Source of the DNA: Streptomyces sp. AC550_RSS872
GTDB taxonomy: Bacteria > Actinomycetota > Actinomycetes > Streptomycetales > Streptomycetaceae
Assembly (NCBI RefSeq): GCF_019049285.1
Contig: NZ_JAGMUL010000032.1
Location: forward strand, 59,924 to 123,923
DNA: 64,000 nt
Direction of reading: 5' to 3'
Part shown: positions 8,772 to 16,135 of the stretch, piece after piece
Layout of the letters: each line of letters begins with the position of its first letter
Position numbering within the stretch: the stretch's first letter is position 1
Notes under the pieces: model-generated
The model's input: only the letters and a program-made list of their open reading frames with translations
Told to the model about the DNA's origin: nothing
The model's database searches: none
Position numbers and translations under genes: made by a program

Positions 8772-10376
8772 ATGACTGAGCGCAGCCCCGAGCCGAAGAC
8801 CCTCCTTCTCCGTCGAGGAGAGGTCCACAGCCCCGCCGATCCATTCGCCACCGCCATGGTCGTGGAGCGGGGGCAGGTGGCCTGGGTGGGGTCCGAGGGG
8901 GCCGCCGATGCCTTCGCCGACGGGGTGGACGAGGTCGTCGATCTGGACGGTGCGCTGGTCACGCCCGCGTTCACCGATGCTCATGTGCACACCACCGCCA
9001 CGGGTCTCGCCCTGACCGGTCTCGATCTGTCCGGTGCCCCCTCTCTGGAGGCGGCTCTGGGTCTCGTGCGGGAGTTCGCCGCCGCCCGGCCCGACGACCG
9101 CGTGCTCCTCGGACACGGCTGGGACGCCGCCCGCTGGCCCGGCGGGCGGCCCCCGACGCGCGCCGAGCTCGACGAGGCCGCCGGCGGCCGTCCTCTCTAC
9201 CTCTCCCGGATCGACGTCCACTCGGCGGTCGTCACCACGGCCCTGCTGGACATGACGCCGGGCGGCCCCGGCACGGTCGACGGGCCGCTGGTCGCCGACG
9301 CCCATCACGCCGTACGCGCCACCGCGCTGGCCTCCATCACGCCCGCCCAGCGCGGCGAGGCCCAGCGGGCCGCGCTCGCACACGCCGCGTCCCTCGGGAT
9401 CGGCACCGTCCATGAGTGCGCTGGGCCGGACATCTCCTCCGAGGACGACTTCAGCGGCTTGCTCCGGCTGGCCGGCGAGGAGGCCGGGCCGCGGGTCGTC
9501 GGCTACTGGGCCGAGCAGGACGTGCGCAAGGCGCGGGAGCTGGGCGCGGCCGGCGCGGCCGGTGATCTCTTCGTCGACGGCGCCCTCGGCTCGCACACCG
9601 CCTGTCTGCACCAGCCGTACACCGACGCGGGCCACACCGGCACCGCCTACCTGGACGCCGCCGCCGTCGCCGCCCATGTCGTCGCCTGTACCGAGGCGGG
9701 CCTCCAGGCGGGCTTCCACGCGATCGGCGACGCCGCCGTCACCGCTGTCGTCGAGGGTGTGCGGGCCGCCGCCGAGAAGGTCGGCCTCGCCCGCCTGCGC
9801 GCCGCCCGCCATCGCGTCGAGCACGCCGAGATGCTCACCCCCGAGACCATCGCCGCCTTCGCCGAGCTGGGCCTGACCGCCTCCGTCCAGCCCGCCTTCG
9901 ACGCGCTGTGGGGCGGCGAGGACGGCATGTACGTCCAGCGCCTGGGTGCCGAACGCGCCCGCTCCCTCAACCCCTTCGCGGCCCTGCTGCGCGTCGGCGT
10001 ACCCCTCGCCTTCGGCTCCGACAGCCCCGTCACACCGCTCGATCCGTGGGGCACGGTCCGCGCGGCGGCCTTCCATCACACGCCCGAGCACCGGGTCTCC
10101 GTGCGCGCCGCGTTCACGGCGCACACGCGTGGCGGCTGGCGGGCGATCGGGCGCGACGACGCGGGCGTCCTGGTGCCGGGCGCGCCCGCCGACTACGCCG
10201 TGTGGCGCACCGACGAACTGGTGGTCCAGGCCCCCGACGACCGGGTCGCGCGCTGGTCCACCGACCCCCGCTCCGGCACGCCCGGCCTGCCCGACCTGAG
10301 CCCGGGCCGGGACCTCCCCACCTGCCTGCGCACGGTGGTGGGCGGACGAACGGTCTTCGTACGGCCGGGCGAGTGA
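8772..10376 (+). CDS. YtcJ-like amidohydrolase (Amidohydro_3 family)
   Basis: A 534-residue metal-dependent hydrolase. The small N-terminal beta domain (VVERGQVAWVG...VDLDGALVTPAFTDAHVH) supplies the metal-binding HxH of DAHVH. Further barrel motifs are VLLGHGWDAARW, the FVDGALGSHTACL loop, the ADAxQAGFHAIGDAAV-like segment FHAIGDAAVTAV, HRVEHAEMLTPE, and the metal Asp in FGSDSPVTPLDPW. Length fits the family. Substrates of YtcJ-like enzymes are mostly unknown amides or formamides, so only the general reaction can be given. It stands alone, 173 bases after the Lrp gene. Confidence 0.9.
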   Translation: MTERSPEPKTLLLRRGEVHSPADPFATAMVVERGQVAWVGSEGAADAFADGVDEVVDLDGALVTPAFTDAHVHTTATGLALTGLDLSGAPSLEAALGLVREFAAARPDDRVLLGHGWDAARWPGGRPPTRAELDEAAGGRPLYLSRIDVHSAVVTTALLDMTPGGPGTVDGPLVADAHHAVRATALASITPAQRGEAQRAALAHAASLGIGTVHECAGPDISSEDDFSGLLRLAGEEAGPRVVGYWAEQDVRKARELGAAGAAGDLFVDGALGSHTACLHQPYTDAGHTGTAYLDAAAVAAHVVACTEAGLQAGFHAIGDAAVTAVVEGVRAAAEKVGLARLRAARHRVEHAEMLTPETIAAFAELGLTASVQPAFDALWGGEDGMYVQRLGAERARSLNPFAALLRVGVPLAFGSDSPVTPLDPWGTVRAAAFHHTPEHRVSVRAAFTAHTRGGWRAIGRDDAGVLVPGAPADYAVWRTDELVVQAPDDRVARWSTDPRSGTPGLPDLSPGRDLPTCLRTVVGGRTVFVRPGE

Positions 10377-10932
10377 TCTCCCGGGGTGGCGCGAACCCGA
10401 TCATCGCGCGCCGCCCCTCGGCGCGACCTGCGTATCCTCCGCGCTGACCAGCGAATTGGGTGAATACCCGCAGGTAAAACGGCTGTTGACAGGCGGCGGC
10501 CCGAGGCCGGTAGGTTCGGCCGGGTCCACCACCGGACGCCCGACCGGGCAACCGCGGAACTTCCGGGAACCCGTCGCAACGCCGCTGGGTCAGGGACGGT
10601 GTGCCGCACCGGGGCACCGTCACTGGGAGCCAGGCTCAGTGCCAGCGCGGCGACGACGGAACGTTCCGGCCGGTCGGGGAGGTGTGACCCGGGTGGGGCC
10701 CGGGAGCTCAGTAGACAACGGCTTTCGGTCGACCCGCAGCCAGCGGGTCCCAGGCCGGCCCGAAGGGCGCCGGGCCCCCATCCGCAGGAGACGCGCGCCG
10801 GCGTCCCCACACAGAAGACGCATGCTTACCCCGCTCTTGCGGAATCGACACCACCATACGAACGTGCGGTCGCGTCAGCGCAGGCCGCGACCACTATGGT
10901 GGACGTCTGCGTACGGACATGAAGGGGCAGCA
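10377..10932 (+). other. 556-bp gene-free leader upstream of ppm1
   Basis: No convincing protein is encoded here. A promoter-like pair TTGACA (10486-10491) and TAGGTT (10511-10516), 19 bases apart, would start a transcript near 10523, leaving a 5' leader of about 410 bases before ppm1. The leader is rich in nested inverted repeats. Examples are GACGGTG (from about 10597) with CACCGTC (to 10622), and the outer pair GTCGCAACGCCGCTGG / CCAGCGCGGCGAC flanking them. It could be a structured RNA or riboswitch-like leader. No known riboswitch consensus was recognised. Confidence 0.45.
10486..10516 (+). promoter_or_regulatory. Candidate promoter of the ppm1 leader
   Basis: Perfect -35 hexamer TTGACA and TAGGTT -10 with a 19-base spacer. 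This resembles a housekeeping (HrdB-type) promoter, with a spacer one to two bases longer than ideal. It is the best such match in the gene-free stretch before ppm1. Confidence 0.5.
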
Positions 10933-11745
10933 GTGAACGACGGCGACGGGACTCTCGGGGCACAGCACCGGGGGAGGCAGTTCGGGCCGCTCGGCACGGC
11001 GTTGGTGATCATTCCGACCTACAACGAGGCGGAGAACATCAAGAGCATCGTCGGCCGGGTCCGCAAGGCGGTCCCCGAGGCGCACGTGCTCGTCGCCGAC
11101 GACAACAGCCCCGACGGCACCGGCAAGCTCGCGGACGAACTGGCCGTCGAGGACGACCACGTCCAGGTCCTGCACCGCAAGGGCAAGGAGGGCCTCGGCG
11201 CCGCCTATCTCGCGGGCTTCCGCTGGGGCATCGAGCACGACTACGGCGTCCTGATCGAGATGGACGCCGACGGCTCCCACCAGCCCGAGGAACTGCCCCG
11301 TCTGCTGACCGCCCTCAAGGGCGCCGACCTCGTCCTCGGCTCCCGCTGGGTGCCCGGCGGCCGCGTCGTGAACTGGCCCAAGTCCCGCGAGTTCATCTCC
11401 CGCGGCGGCAGCCTCTACTCCCGGCTCGCCCTGGACCTGCCGCTGCGCGACATCACCGGCGGCTACCGCGCCTTCCGCCGCGAGACCCTGGAGGGCCTCG
11501 GCCTCGACGACGTCGCCTCCCAGGGCTACTGCTTCCAGGTCGACCTCGCCCGCCGCGCGGTCAAGGCCGGCTTCCATGTCGTCGAGGTGCCGATCACCTT
11601 CGTCGAGCGGGAGCTCGGTGACTCGAAGATGAGCCGCGACATCCTGGTCGAGGCGCTGTGGCGGGTCACGTCATGGGGCGCGCGGGAGCGCGTCGGCAAG
11701 TTGATGAGCCGTACGAAGCCGTCGTCGCCGCCCCGGCCGTCGTAG
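10933..11745 (+). CDS. ppm1: Polyprenol-phosphate mannose synthase (GT2)
   Basis: A 270-residue GT2 enzyme that transfers mannose from GDP-mannose to polyprenyl phosphate, giving the donor for protein O-mannosylation and extracytoplasmic glycolipids. The GTG at 10933 has an AAGGGGCAG ribosome site. Motifs are IIPTYNEAENI (nucleotide binding), VLVADDNSPDGT and the metal-binding MDADGSHQPEELP, then DITGGYRAF and FVERELGDSKMS. It is the catalytic domain only. No apolipoprotein N-acyltransferase or GtrA domain is fused, unlike mycobacterial Ppm1. In S. coelicolor the equivalent gene is needed for glycoprotein formation and phiC31 infection (established knowledge). fxsA follows 70 bases later. Confidence 0.93.
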   Translation: MNDGDGTLGAQHRGRQFGPLGTALVIIPTYNEAENIKSIVGRVRKAVPEAHVLVADDNSPDGTGKLADELAVEDDHVQVLHRKGKEGLGAAYLAGFRWGIEHDYGVLIEMDADGSHQPEELPRLLTALKGADLVLGSRWVPGGRVVNWPKSREFISRGGSLYSRLALDLPLRDITGGYRAFRRETLEGLGLDDVASQGYCFQVDLARRAVKAGFHVVEVPITFVERELGDSKMSRDILVEALWRVTSWGARERVGKLMSRTKPSSPPRPS

Positions 11746-11815
11746 TCCCCCCTCCTGTCCCGCTCGTCCCCGTCCTCTTATCCCGCTCTGAGCCGGGCCC
11801 AGGCACACTGGACGC

Positions 11816-12370
11816 ATGACGACTGGCGCACCGACCCCCACCTACCCCGCCCGGCCCCGCCGCTCCCGACTGCGCACCTTCCTGCCGTTGGGTGTCGCCG
11901 CCTGGCTGGTGCTGGAGATCTGGCTGCTCACCGTGGTCGCGGACGCGACGAGCGGACTCGTGGTGTTCCTGCTGCTGCTCGCCGGTCTCGTGCTCGGTTC
12001 GGTGGTGATCAAGCGGGCGGGCCGACGCGCTTTCCAGGCCCTGAACGAGGCGCTTCAGCGCGGTGGCACCCCGACCAGCGGTGGTGGCAACGGCCTGATG
12101 ATGCTGGGCGGCCTGCTGATCATGCTGCCGGGCCTGATCTCGGACGCGCTGGGTCTGCTCCTGCTGATCCCGCCGGTCCAGAAGGCGCTGAGCCGTCGTG
12201 CGGAGCGGACGTTCGAGCGGAAGCTGCGCGAGGCGACCTCGGGTTCGTTGGGTGACGCCTTCCAGCAGGCCCGTATGCACCGCCCCGACGGCAAGGTCGT
12301 CCAGGGTGAGGTCATCAGGGACGAGCCGGGGAGCGCCCCGGAGGGGCCGAGGCCGCCGCTGACGCGCTGA
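11816..12370 (+). CDS. fxsA: FxsA-family membrane protein
   Basis: A 184-residue integral membrane protein of the FxsA family (E. coli FxsA modulates F-plasmid exclusion of phage T7). Hydrophobic helices are FLPLGVAAWLVLEIWLLTVV and GLVVFLLLLAGLVLGSVVI, followed by the family-typical LMMLGGLLIMLPGLISDALG and LLLLIPPVQ. The basic amphipathic segment SRRAERTFERKL comes next, and a longer polar cytoplasmic tail ends the protein. The physiological role in Streptomyces is unknown. The gene is co-directional with ppm1 and closed by strong terminators. Confidence 0.9.
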   Translation: MTTGAPTPTYPARPRRSRLRTFLPLGVAAWLVLEIWLLTVVADATSGLVVFLLLLAGLVLGSVVIKRAGRRAFQALNEALQRGGTPTSGGGNGLMMLGGLLIMLPGLISDALGLLLLIPPVQKALSRRAERTFERKLREATSGSLGDAFQQARMHRPDGKVVQGEVIRDEPGSAPEGPRPPLTR

Positions 12371-12376
12371 CATGCA

Positions 12377-12414
12377 AAGAGCCCGGCGCAAGTGAGCGCC
12401 GGGCTTCTTTTTTT
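12377..12414 (+). terminator. Rho-independent terminator after fxsA
   Basis: Stem GCCCGGCGC (12381-12389) with GCGCCGGGC (12396-12404), loop AAGTGA, followed by a T-rich tract TTCTTTTTTT. This is a textbook intrinsic terminator seven bases after the fxsA stop codon. Confidence 0.92.
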
Positions 12415-12424
12415 GGGCACGCCA

Positions 12425-12469
12425 AACCGCGGGCGTCGTACGTCACCTTCCCGTACGACGCCCGCGGTT
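12425..12469. terminator. Long perfect hairpin between fxsA and rbpA
   Basis: An 18-base perfect stem AACCGCGGGCGTCGTACG (12425-12442) with its complement at 12452-12469, and a 9-base loop. It lies between convergent genes, just beyond the first fxsA terminator and 39 bases past the rbpA stop. It most likely ends rbpA transcription from the minus strand and backs up the fxsA terminator. Confidence 0.8.
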
Positions 12470-12507
12470 ACACGTTGCCTGGTGGTTCCGCCCAAGCCCC
12501 GCGGGGG

Positions 12508-12882
12508 TTAAGCGGACTTACGGCTGTCCCGGGGGTGAACTGCGATGTTCATCGCCCCGGAGCGGAGAACGGCGAGTCGTTCCTCGAGGACCTCTTCGAG
12601 TTCCTCGCGGGTACGCCGCTCCATCAGCATGTCCCAATGTGTACGCGCGGGCTTGGCCTTCTTCTCCTCAGGGCCGTCGCCGTCCACGAGGAGTGCCTGG
12701 GCCCCGCAGACCTTGCACTCCCACTCCGGCGGGATCTCCGCCTCGACCGAGAAGGGCATCTCGAACCGGTGCCCCTTCTCGCATGCGTACTCCACGGCCT
12801 GGCGCGGGGCCAGGTCGATGCCGCGGTCCGTCTCGTAGCTGGTCACCACGAGGCGCGTGCCGCGAAGAGCTCGCTCACTCAT
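12508..12882 (-). CDS. rbpA: RNA polymerase-binding protein RbpA
   Basis: A 124-residue actinobacterial transcription factor that binds the group 1/2 sigma factors and the beta' subunit and stabilises open complexes. It opens MSERALRGTRLVVTSYETDR. The core domain carries the zinc-binding residues Cys in VEYACEKGHRFEMPF and the CxxC of EWECKVCGAQALL. It then has the basic linker KKAKPARTHWDMLMERR and the sigma-interaction helix EELEEVLEERLAVLR. Length and every segment match the family. A sigma-R-type promoter lies upstream, agreeing with the known control of rbpA by thiol stress in S. coelicolor. Confidence 0.97.
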   Translation of the reverse strand: MSERALRGTRLVVTSYETDRGIDLAPRQAVEYACEKGHRFEMPFSVEAEIPPEWECKVCGAQALLVDGDGPEEKKAKPARTHWDMLMERRTREELEEVLEERLAVLRSGAMNIAVHPRDSRKSA

Positions 12883-12943
12883 GAATCGTGCCTCCCGGGC
12901 TTGTCGCCCACAGGACAGGTGTCGCTGTCGTCGTCATCCGGTC

Positions 12944-12969
12944 AACGTCCGGTCGGCGGTAAAGATTCC
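12944..12969 (-). promoter_or_regulatory. Sigma-R-type promoter of rbpA
   Basis: On the minus strand GGAAT (12969-12965) is followed after exactly 18 bases by GTT (12946-12944). This is the sigma-R consensus GGAAT-N18-GTT used in disulfide stress. It lies about 60 bases upstream of the rbpA start, which fits a short leader with an ordinary ribosome site. Confidence 0.85.
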
Positions 12970-13056
12970 CGTTCCGTGTCCCGTTCCGGGTGATGCGTCG
13001 CCGTCGTAGCCGCAGCCTTGCTGACCAATGTCGTACCCACCAGCGCCCGGTTTGTC

Positions 13057-13074
13057 ACATCTGCTAGCAGATGT
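13057..13074. repeat. Perfect 18-bp palindrome upstream of rbpA
   Basis: ACATCTGCTAGCAGATGT is a perfect palindrome with no spacer, and two further flanking pairs match beyond one mismatch. It lies between the stop of the UMF1 transporter (13161) and the rbpA promoter region. It has no T-tract and could not form a good loop as RNA, so an operator for a dimeric regulator is more likely than a terminator. Confidence 0.6.
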
Positions 13075-13160
13075 AACCCAGCGTTTCGGCATCTTTGACG
13101 CGCAGTAACGGTACGCCTGGCAGGCCAAACGCGTACACTACCGCCCTTTCACTCGGAACG

Positions 13161-14534
13161 CTAAATCGTGTTCGGCACCGGATTGCCCGCCTCGCTGATC
13201 GCCCGGCGCACCGGAACCCTTGCGAGCAGGGCGAATCCGAGGACGAAGAAGGCCACGAGGGAGATGATCGCGTCTCGATAACTTCCGGTCAGCTGGTAGG
13301 TGAGCCCGAACAGCAGTGGGCCCAGCCAGCTCATGCCGCGGTCGCTCATCTCGTACGCCGAGAAGTATTCGGCCTCCTTCCCCGGCGGAACGAGATGGGA
13401 GAACAGGGACCGGGACAGGGCCTGGCTGCCGCCGAGGACCAGCCCGATGCCGGCGGCCAGCACGAAGAACCACACCGGTGCCCCGGCCGGCAGGAAGTAC
13501 CCGGCCGCCAGCGTCACCGTCCACGCGATCAGCGAGCCGAGAATGGTCCGCTTCGCGCCGTACGTCCGAGCCAGCCGCCCCATCGTCAGCGCTCCCACCA
13601 CGGCCAGCACCTGGACCAGCAGTACGGCGCCGATGAGCGTCGACTGGCCGAGGCCGAGTTCCTCGGAGCCGTAGATCGAGGCCTGGGAGATGACCGTCTG
13701 GATGCCGTCGTTGTAGATCAGGTAGGCGAGGAGGAAGGCGAGCGTCAGCGGATGGCGGCGCATGTCGCGGATGGTTGCCGCGAGCTGCCGGAAGCCCATG
13801 GCGGCCTGCTTCTTCCCGGCCGGTGCCTCTTCGCCCGCCTCGCTCCGGGCGCGGCGGTCGCGCAGCCGGCGGAGCGGTATCAGGGCGAAGCCGCCCCACC
13901 ACAGGCCGGCCGAGGCGAGGCAGATGCGGACCGCCGTGCTCTCGGAGACGCCGAAGGAGTCGTGCGCCAGATACAGGACCAGGTTCACGATCAGCATGAG
14001 GGAGCCCGACGCGTAGCCGAAGGCCCAGCCGCGGGAGGAGACCGCGTCGCGCTCCTCGGGCGGGGCGATCTGCGGGAGGTAGGAGTTGTAGAGCATCATC
14101 GCGACCGACTGGGCCGCGTTCGCGACGATCAGGAGCACGCCGCCGAGCAGATAGCGGTCGCCGTCCAGGAAGAACATGGCCGTGGTGGCCGTGGCTCCCG
14201 TGTAGGCGGCGGCCGCCAGGAGGGGCTTCTTGCGGCCGGTGCGGTCGGCCGCCGCGCCCACCAGGGGCATCACCAGGACGGCCACGATCACCGACAGGGA
14301 CACCGAGTACGCGAAGAACGACCCCGCGCGCACCGGGATGCCCAAGGGGTGGACGAACCCGTCCGCGTCCGCCGCCTCCTCGGCGACCGACGTCAGATAC
14401 GGGCCCAGGAACACGGTGAGCACGCTCGTCGAGTAGACGGAGCACGCCCAGTCGTAGAAGTACCAGCCGCGCTGCTCGCGCCGGCGTCCGGCGGCCTCGT
14501 CGGCCGGCTCTGTCCGCACGGTTCCGGTGCCCAC
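13161..14534 (-). CDS. UMF1/Atg22-like MFS transporter
   Basis: A 457-residue, 12-helix major facilitator. The N-terminus has the UMF1-family signature RGWYFYDWACSVYSTSVLT. It is followed by GPYLTSVAE, the MFS loop VGAAADRTGRKKPLL and AAQSVAMMLYNSYLPQIAPP. The second half shows GRLARTYGAKRTILGSLIA and QALSRSLFSHLVPPGKEAEYF. Relatives in yeast (Atg22) export amino acids from the vacuole; bacterial substrates are unknown. The TTG/GTG-poor start at 14534 gives the natural N-terminus. A long basic segment (RRLRDRRARSEAGEE) forms the central cytoplasmic loop. Confidence 0.9.
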   Translation of the reverse strand: MGTGTVRTEPADEAAGRRREQRGWYFYDWACSVYSTSVLTVFLGPYLTSVAEEAADADGFVHPLGIPVRAGSFFAYSVSLSVIVAVLVMPLVGAAADRTGRKKPLLAAAAYTGATATTAMFFLDGDRYLLGGVLLIVANAAQSVAMMLYNSYLPQIAPPEERDAVSSRGWAFGYASGSLMLIVNLVLYLAHDSFGVSESTAVRICLASAGLWWGGFALIPLRRLRDRRARSEAGEEAPAGKKQAAMGFRQLAATIRDMRRHPLTLAFLLAYLIYNDGIQTVISQASIYGSEELGLGQSTLIGAVLLVQVLAVVGALTMGRLARTYGAKRTILGSLIAWTVTLAAGYFLPAGAPVWFFVLAAGIGLVLGGSQALSRSLFSHLVPPGKEAEYFSAYEMSDRGMSWLGPLLFGLTYQLTGSYRDAIISLVAFFVLGFALLARVPVRRAISEAGNPVPNTI

Positions 14535-14589
14535 CGCGCCCTCGCTTCCCCGTGATGATCCCGTGCGCGGCTGGGGGCGGGGGCGGGGG

Positions 14590-15360
14590 TCAGACCCAGA
14601 CGCCGCGGTCCTCCATGACCTTGCGCAGTGTGTCGATGTGATCGGTCATGATGCCATCGACTCCCAGGTCCAGGAGCCGGTGCATCACCTCGGGATCATT
14701 GATGGTCCACACGTGCACCTGAAGCCCGCGCGCGTGGGCGGCCCGAACGAAGCGGTGGTCCACCACCTGGATCCCCGACTGGGCCTCGGGCACCTGGGCG
14801 GCGACCGCCGAGCGGCGCAGCGCGGCCGGGACGCCCCAGGAGCGCAGCCGCAGGTTGAGGACGCCCCGGGTGCCGTACGACGTCGCCAGGCGCGGTCCGG
14901 CCAGGCGCTGGGCGCGGATGACGCGGGCCTCGGAGAAGGAGCCGACGCAGACGCGGTCCCAGGCGCCGGTGCGCTCCATCAGCTCCAGGAAGGGGTGGAG
15001 CGCCGGCTCGGCCTTGAGGTCGACGTTCCAGCGGACCTCGGGGAAGGTCTCCAGGAGTTCCTCGAAGAGGGGCACCGGCTCCCTGCCCGCCACGCGCGCG
15101 TGCCGTACGTCGTCCCAGAGCAGGTCCGCGATCCGGCCCGCCCCGTCCGTGACCCGGTCCAGCGTCGAGTCGTGGAACGCGACGAGCTTGCCGTCGCGCG
15201 TGGTGTGGACGTCGGTCTCGATGTACCGGTAGCCCATGTCGACCGCGCGCCGGAACTGAAGCACGGTGTTCTCCAGGCCGTCGGCCGCACCGCCCCGGTG
15301 GGCGAAGGGGATCGGGCCGGGGTGGTCGAGGTAGGGGTGGCGTATCCGCGTGGTGCTCAC
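14590..15360 (-). CDS. Glycerophosphodiester phosphodiesterase
   Basis: A 256-residue GDPD-family enzyme that splits glycerophosphodiesters into glycerol-3-phosphate and an alcohol. The GTG start at 15360 overlaps the stop of the upstream membrane protein gene as GTGA, so the two are translationally coupled. Family residues are IPFAHRGGAADGLENT (catalytic His and Glu), YIETDVHTTRDGKLVAFHD (metal Glu and Asp, second His), WNVDLKAEP, and the C-terminal VHVWTINDPEVMHRLLDLGV then GIMTDHID. There is no signal peptide, so it is cytoplasmic. The reading frame stays open far upstream but the homologous region starts here. Confidence 0.92.
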   Translation of the reverse strand: MSTTRIRHPYLDHPGPIPFAHRGGAADGLENTVLQFRRAVDMGYRYIETDVHTTRDGKLVAFHDSTLDRVTDGAGRIADLLWDDVRHARVAGREPVPLFEELLETFPEVRWNVDLKAEPALHPFLELMERTGAWDRVCVGSFSEARVIRAQRLAGPRLATSYGTRGVLNLRLRSWGVPAALRRSAVAAQVPEAQSGIQVVDHRFVRAAHARGLQVHVWTINDPEVMHRLLDLGVDGIMTDHIDTLRKVMEDRGVWV

Positions 15361-16037
15361 GGACGCAGTATCGCCCCCCGGGGTTGCCCGGTGGCAACGA
15401 CCGTGCTGCCGTCCGATGCCGAGGGGACGGCGAACACGCGCAGGAAGAGCTGGGCGAGCGGGCCGATGGACACCGCGTAGAGGACCGTGCCGGCGCCGAC
15501 CGTGCCGCCCAGCGCGAAGCCGGTTACGACGACCGCGACCTCGACGGCCGTGCGCATCAGGCGGATCGAGCGGCCGGTTCGCTGGTGCAGGCCGGTCATC
15601 AGGCCGTCGCGGGGGCCGGGTCCGAAGCGGGCGGCGATGTAGAGGCCGGTGGCCAGGCCGTTGAGCACGATACCGGCCAGGAGGAGGGGGATCCGTACGG
15701 TCAGGGTGTGGGCCTCGGGAAGCAGAGCGAGCGTGCCGTCCATGGCGAGGCCGACCACGAAGACGTTGGAGACGGTGCCGAGGCCCGGGCGCTGGCGCAG
15801 CGGGATCCACAGGAGCAGCACTGCCGCGCCGACGATGATCGACACGACGCCGATCGTCAGGCCGGTGCGTTCGGCGAGGCCCTGGTGCAGCACGTTCCAG
15901 GGCTCCAGGCCCAGACCCGCCTCGACGAGCAGTGCCGAGCTCGCGCCGTACAGCGCGAGCCCGACGTAGAGCTGTGACAGCCGCCGTATGAGATGTCCGT
16001 GCGTGAGCCGTTTCGTGGGATGCCCCTGCGTGGACAA
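15357..16037 (-). CDS. YczE/YitT-family membrane protein
   Basis: A 226-residue polytopic membrane protein. The TTG at 16037 has AGGGGG six bases upstream and starts LSTQGHPTKRL; a longer frame exists but lacks such a site. About five helices are visible, with the family motifs ALYGASSALLVEAGLGLEPW and NVLHQGLAERTG near the N-terminus, FGPGPRDGLMTGL in the centre and FALGGTVGAGTVLYA later. The family often sits beside a MocR-type regulator, as here (divergent gene at 16136). Function is unproven; transport of a vitamin B6- or amino-acid-related compound is a common guess. Confidence 0.85.
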   Translation of the reverse strand: MSTQGHPTKRLTHGHLIRRLSQLYVGLALYGASSALLVEAGLGLEPWNVLHQGLAERTGLTIGVVSIIVGAAVLLLWIPLRQRPGLGTVSNVFVVGLAMDGTLALLPEAHTLTVRIPLLLAGIVLNGLATGLYIAARFGPGPRDGLMTGLHQRTGRSIRLMRTAVEVAVVVTGFALGGTVGAGTVLYAVSIGPLAQLFLRVFAVPSASDGSTVVATGQPRGAILRP

Positions 16038-16135
16038 GACGTGCCCCCTGTGGTGGTAGTGGACTGATGCATGACACCCTGTGGCTTGGGAGGCGGCGCC
16101 TTCCATGGCCAATTTGGGGAAGGTGGACTGGAATC

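Noticed and set aside
10560..10800. Possible cobalamin riboswitch in the ppm1 leader, because of a CAGGAGAC word and several hairpins
   Set aside because: The B12-box context AGCCAGGAGACC and the upstream GGTGA-type core are not present in order; only the leader's structure is reported.
10456..10932. N-terminal extension of Ppm1 by an open frame of 159 codons
   Set aside because: The extension is Arg/Pro/Gly-rich with no helix or domain character, and the GTG at 10933 has a good ribosome site right before the GT2 fold.
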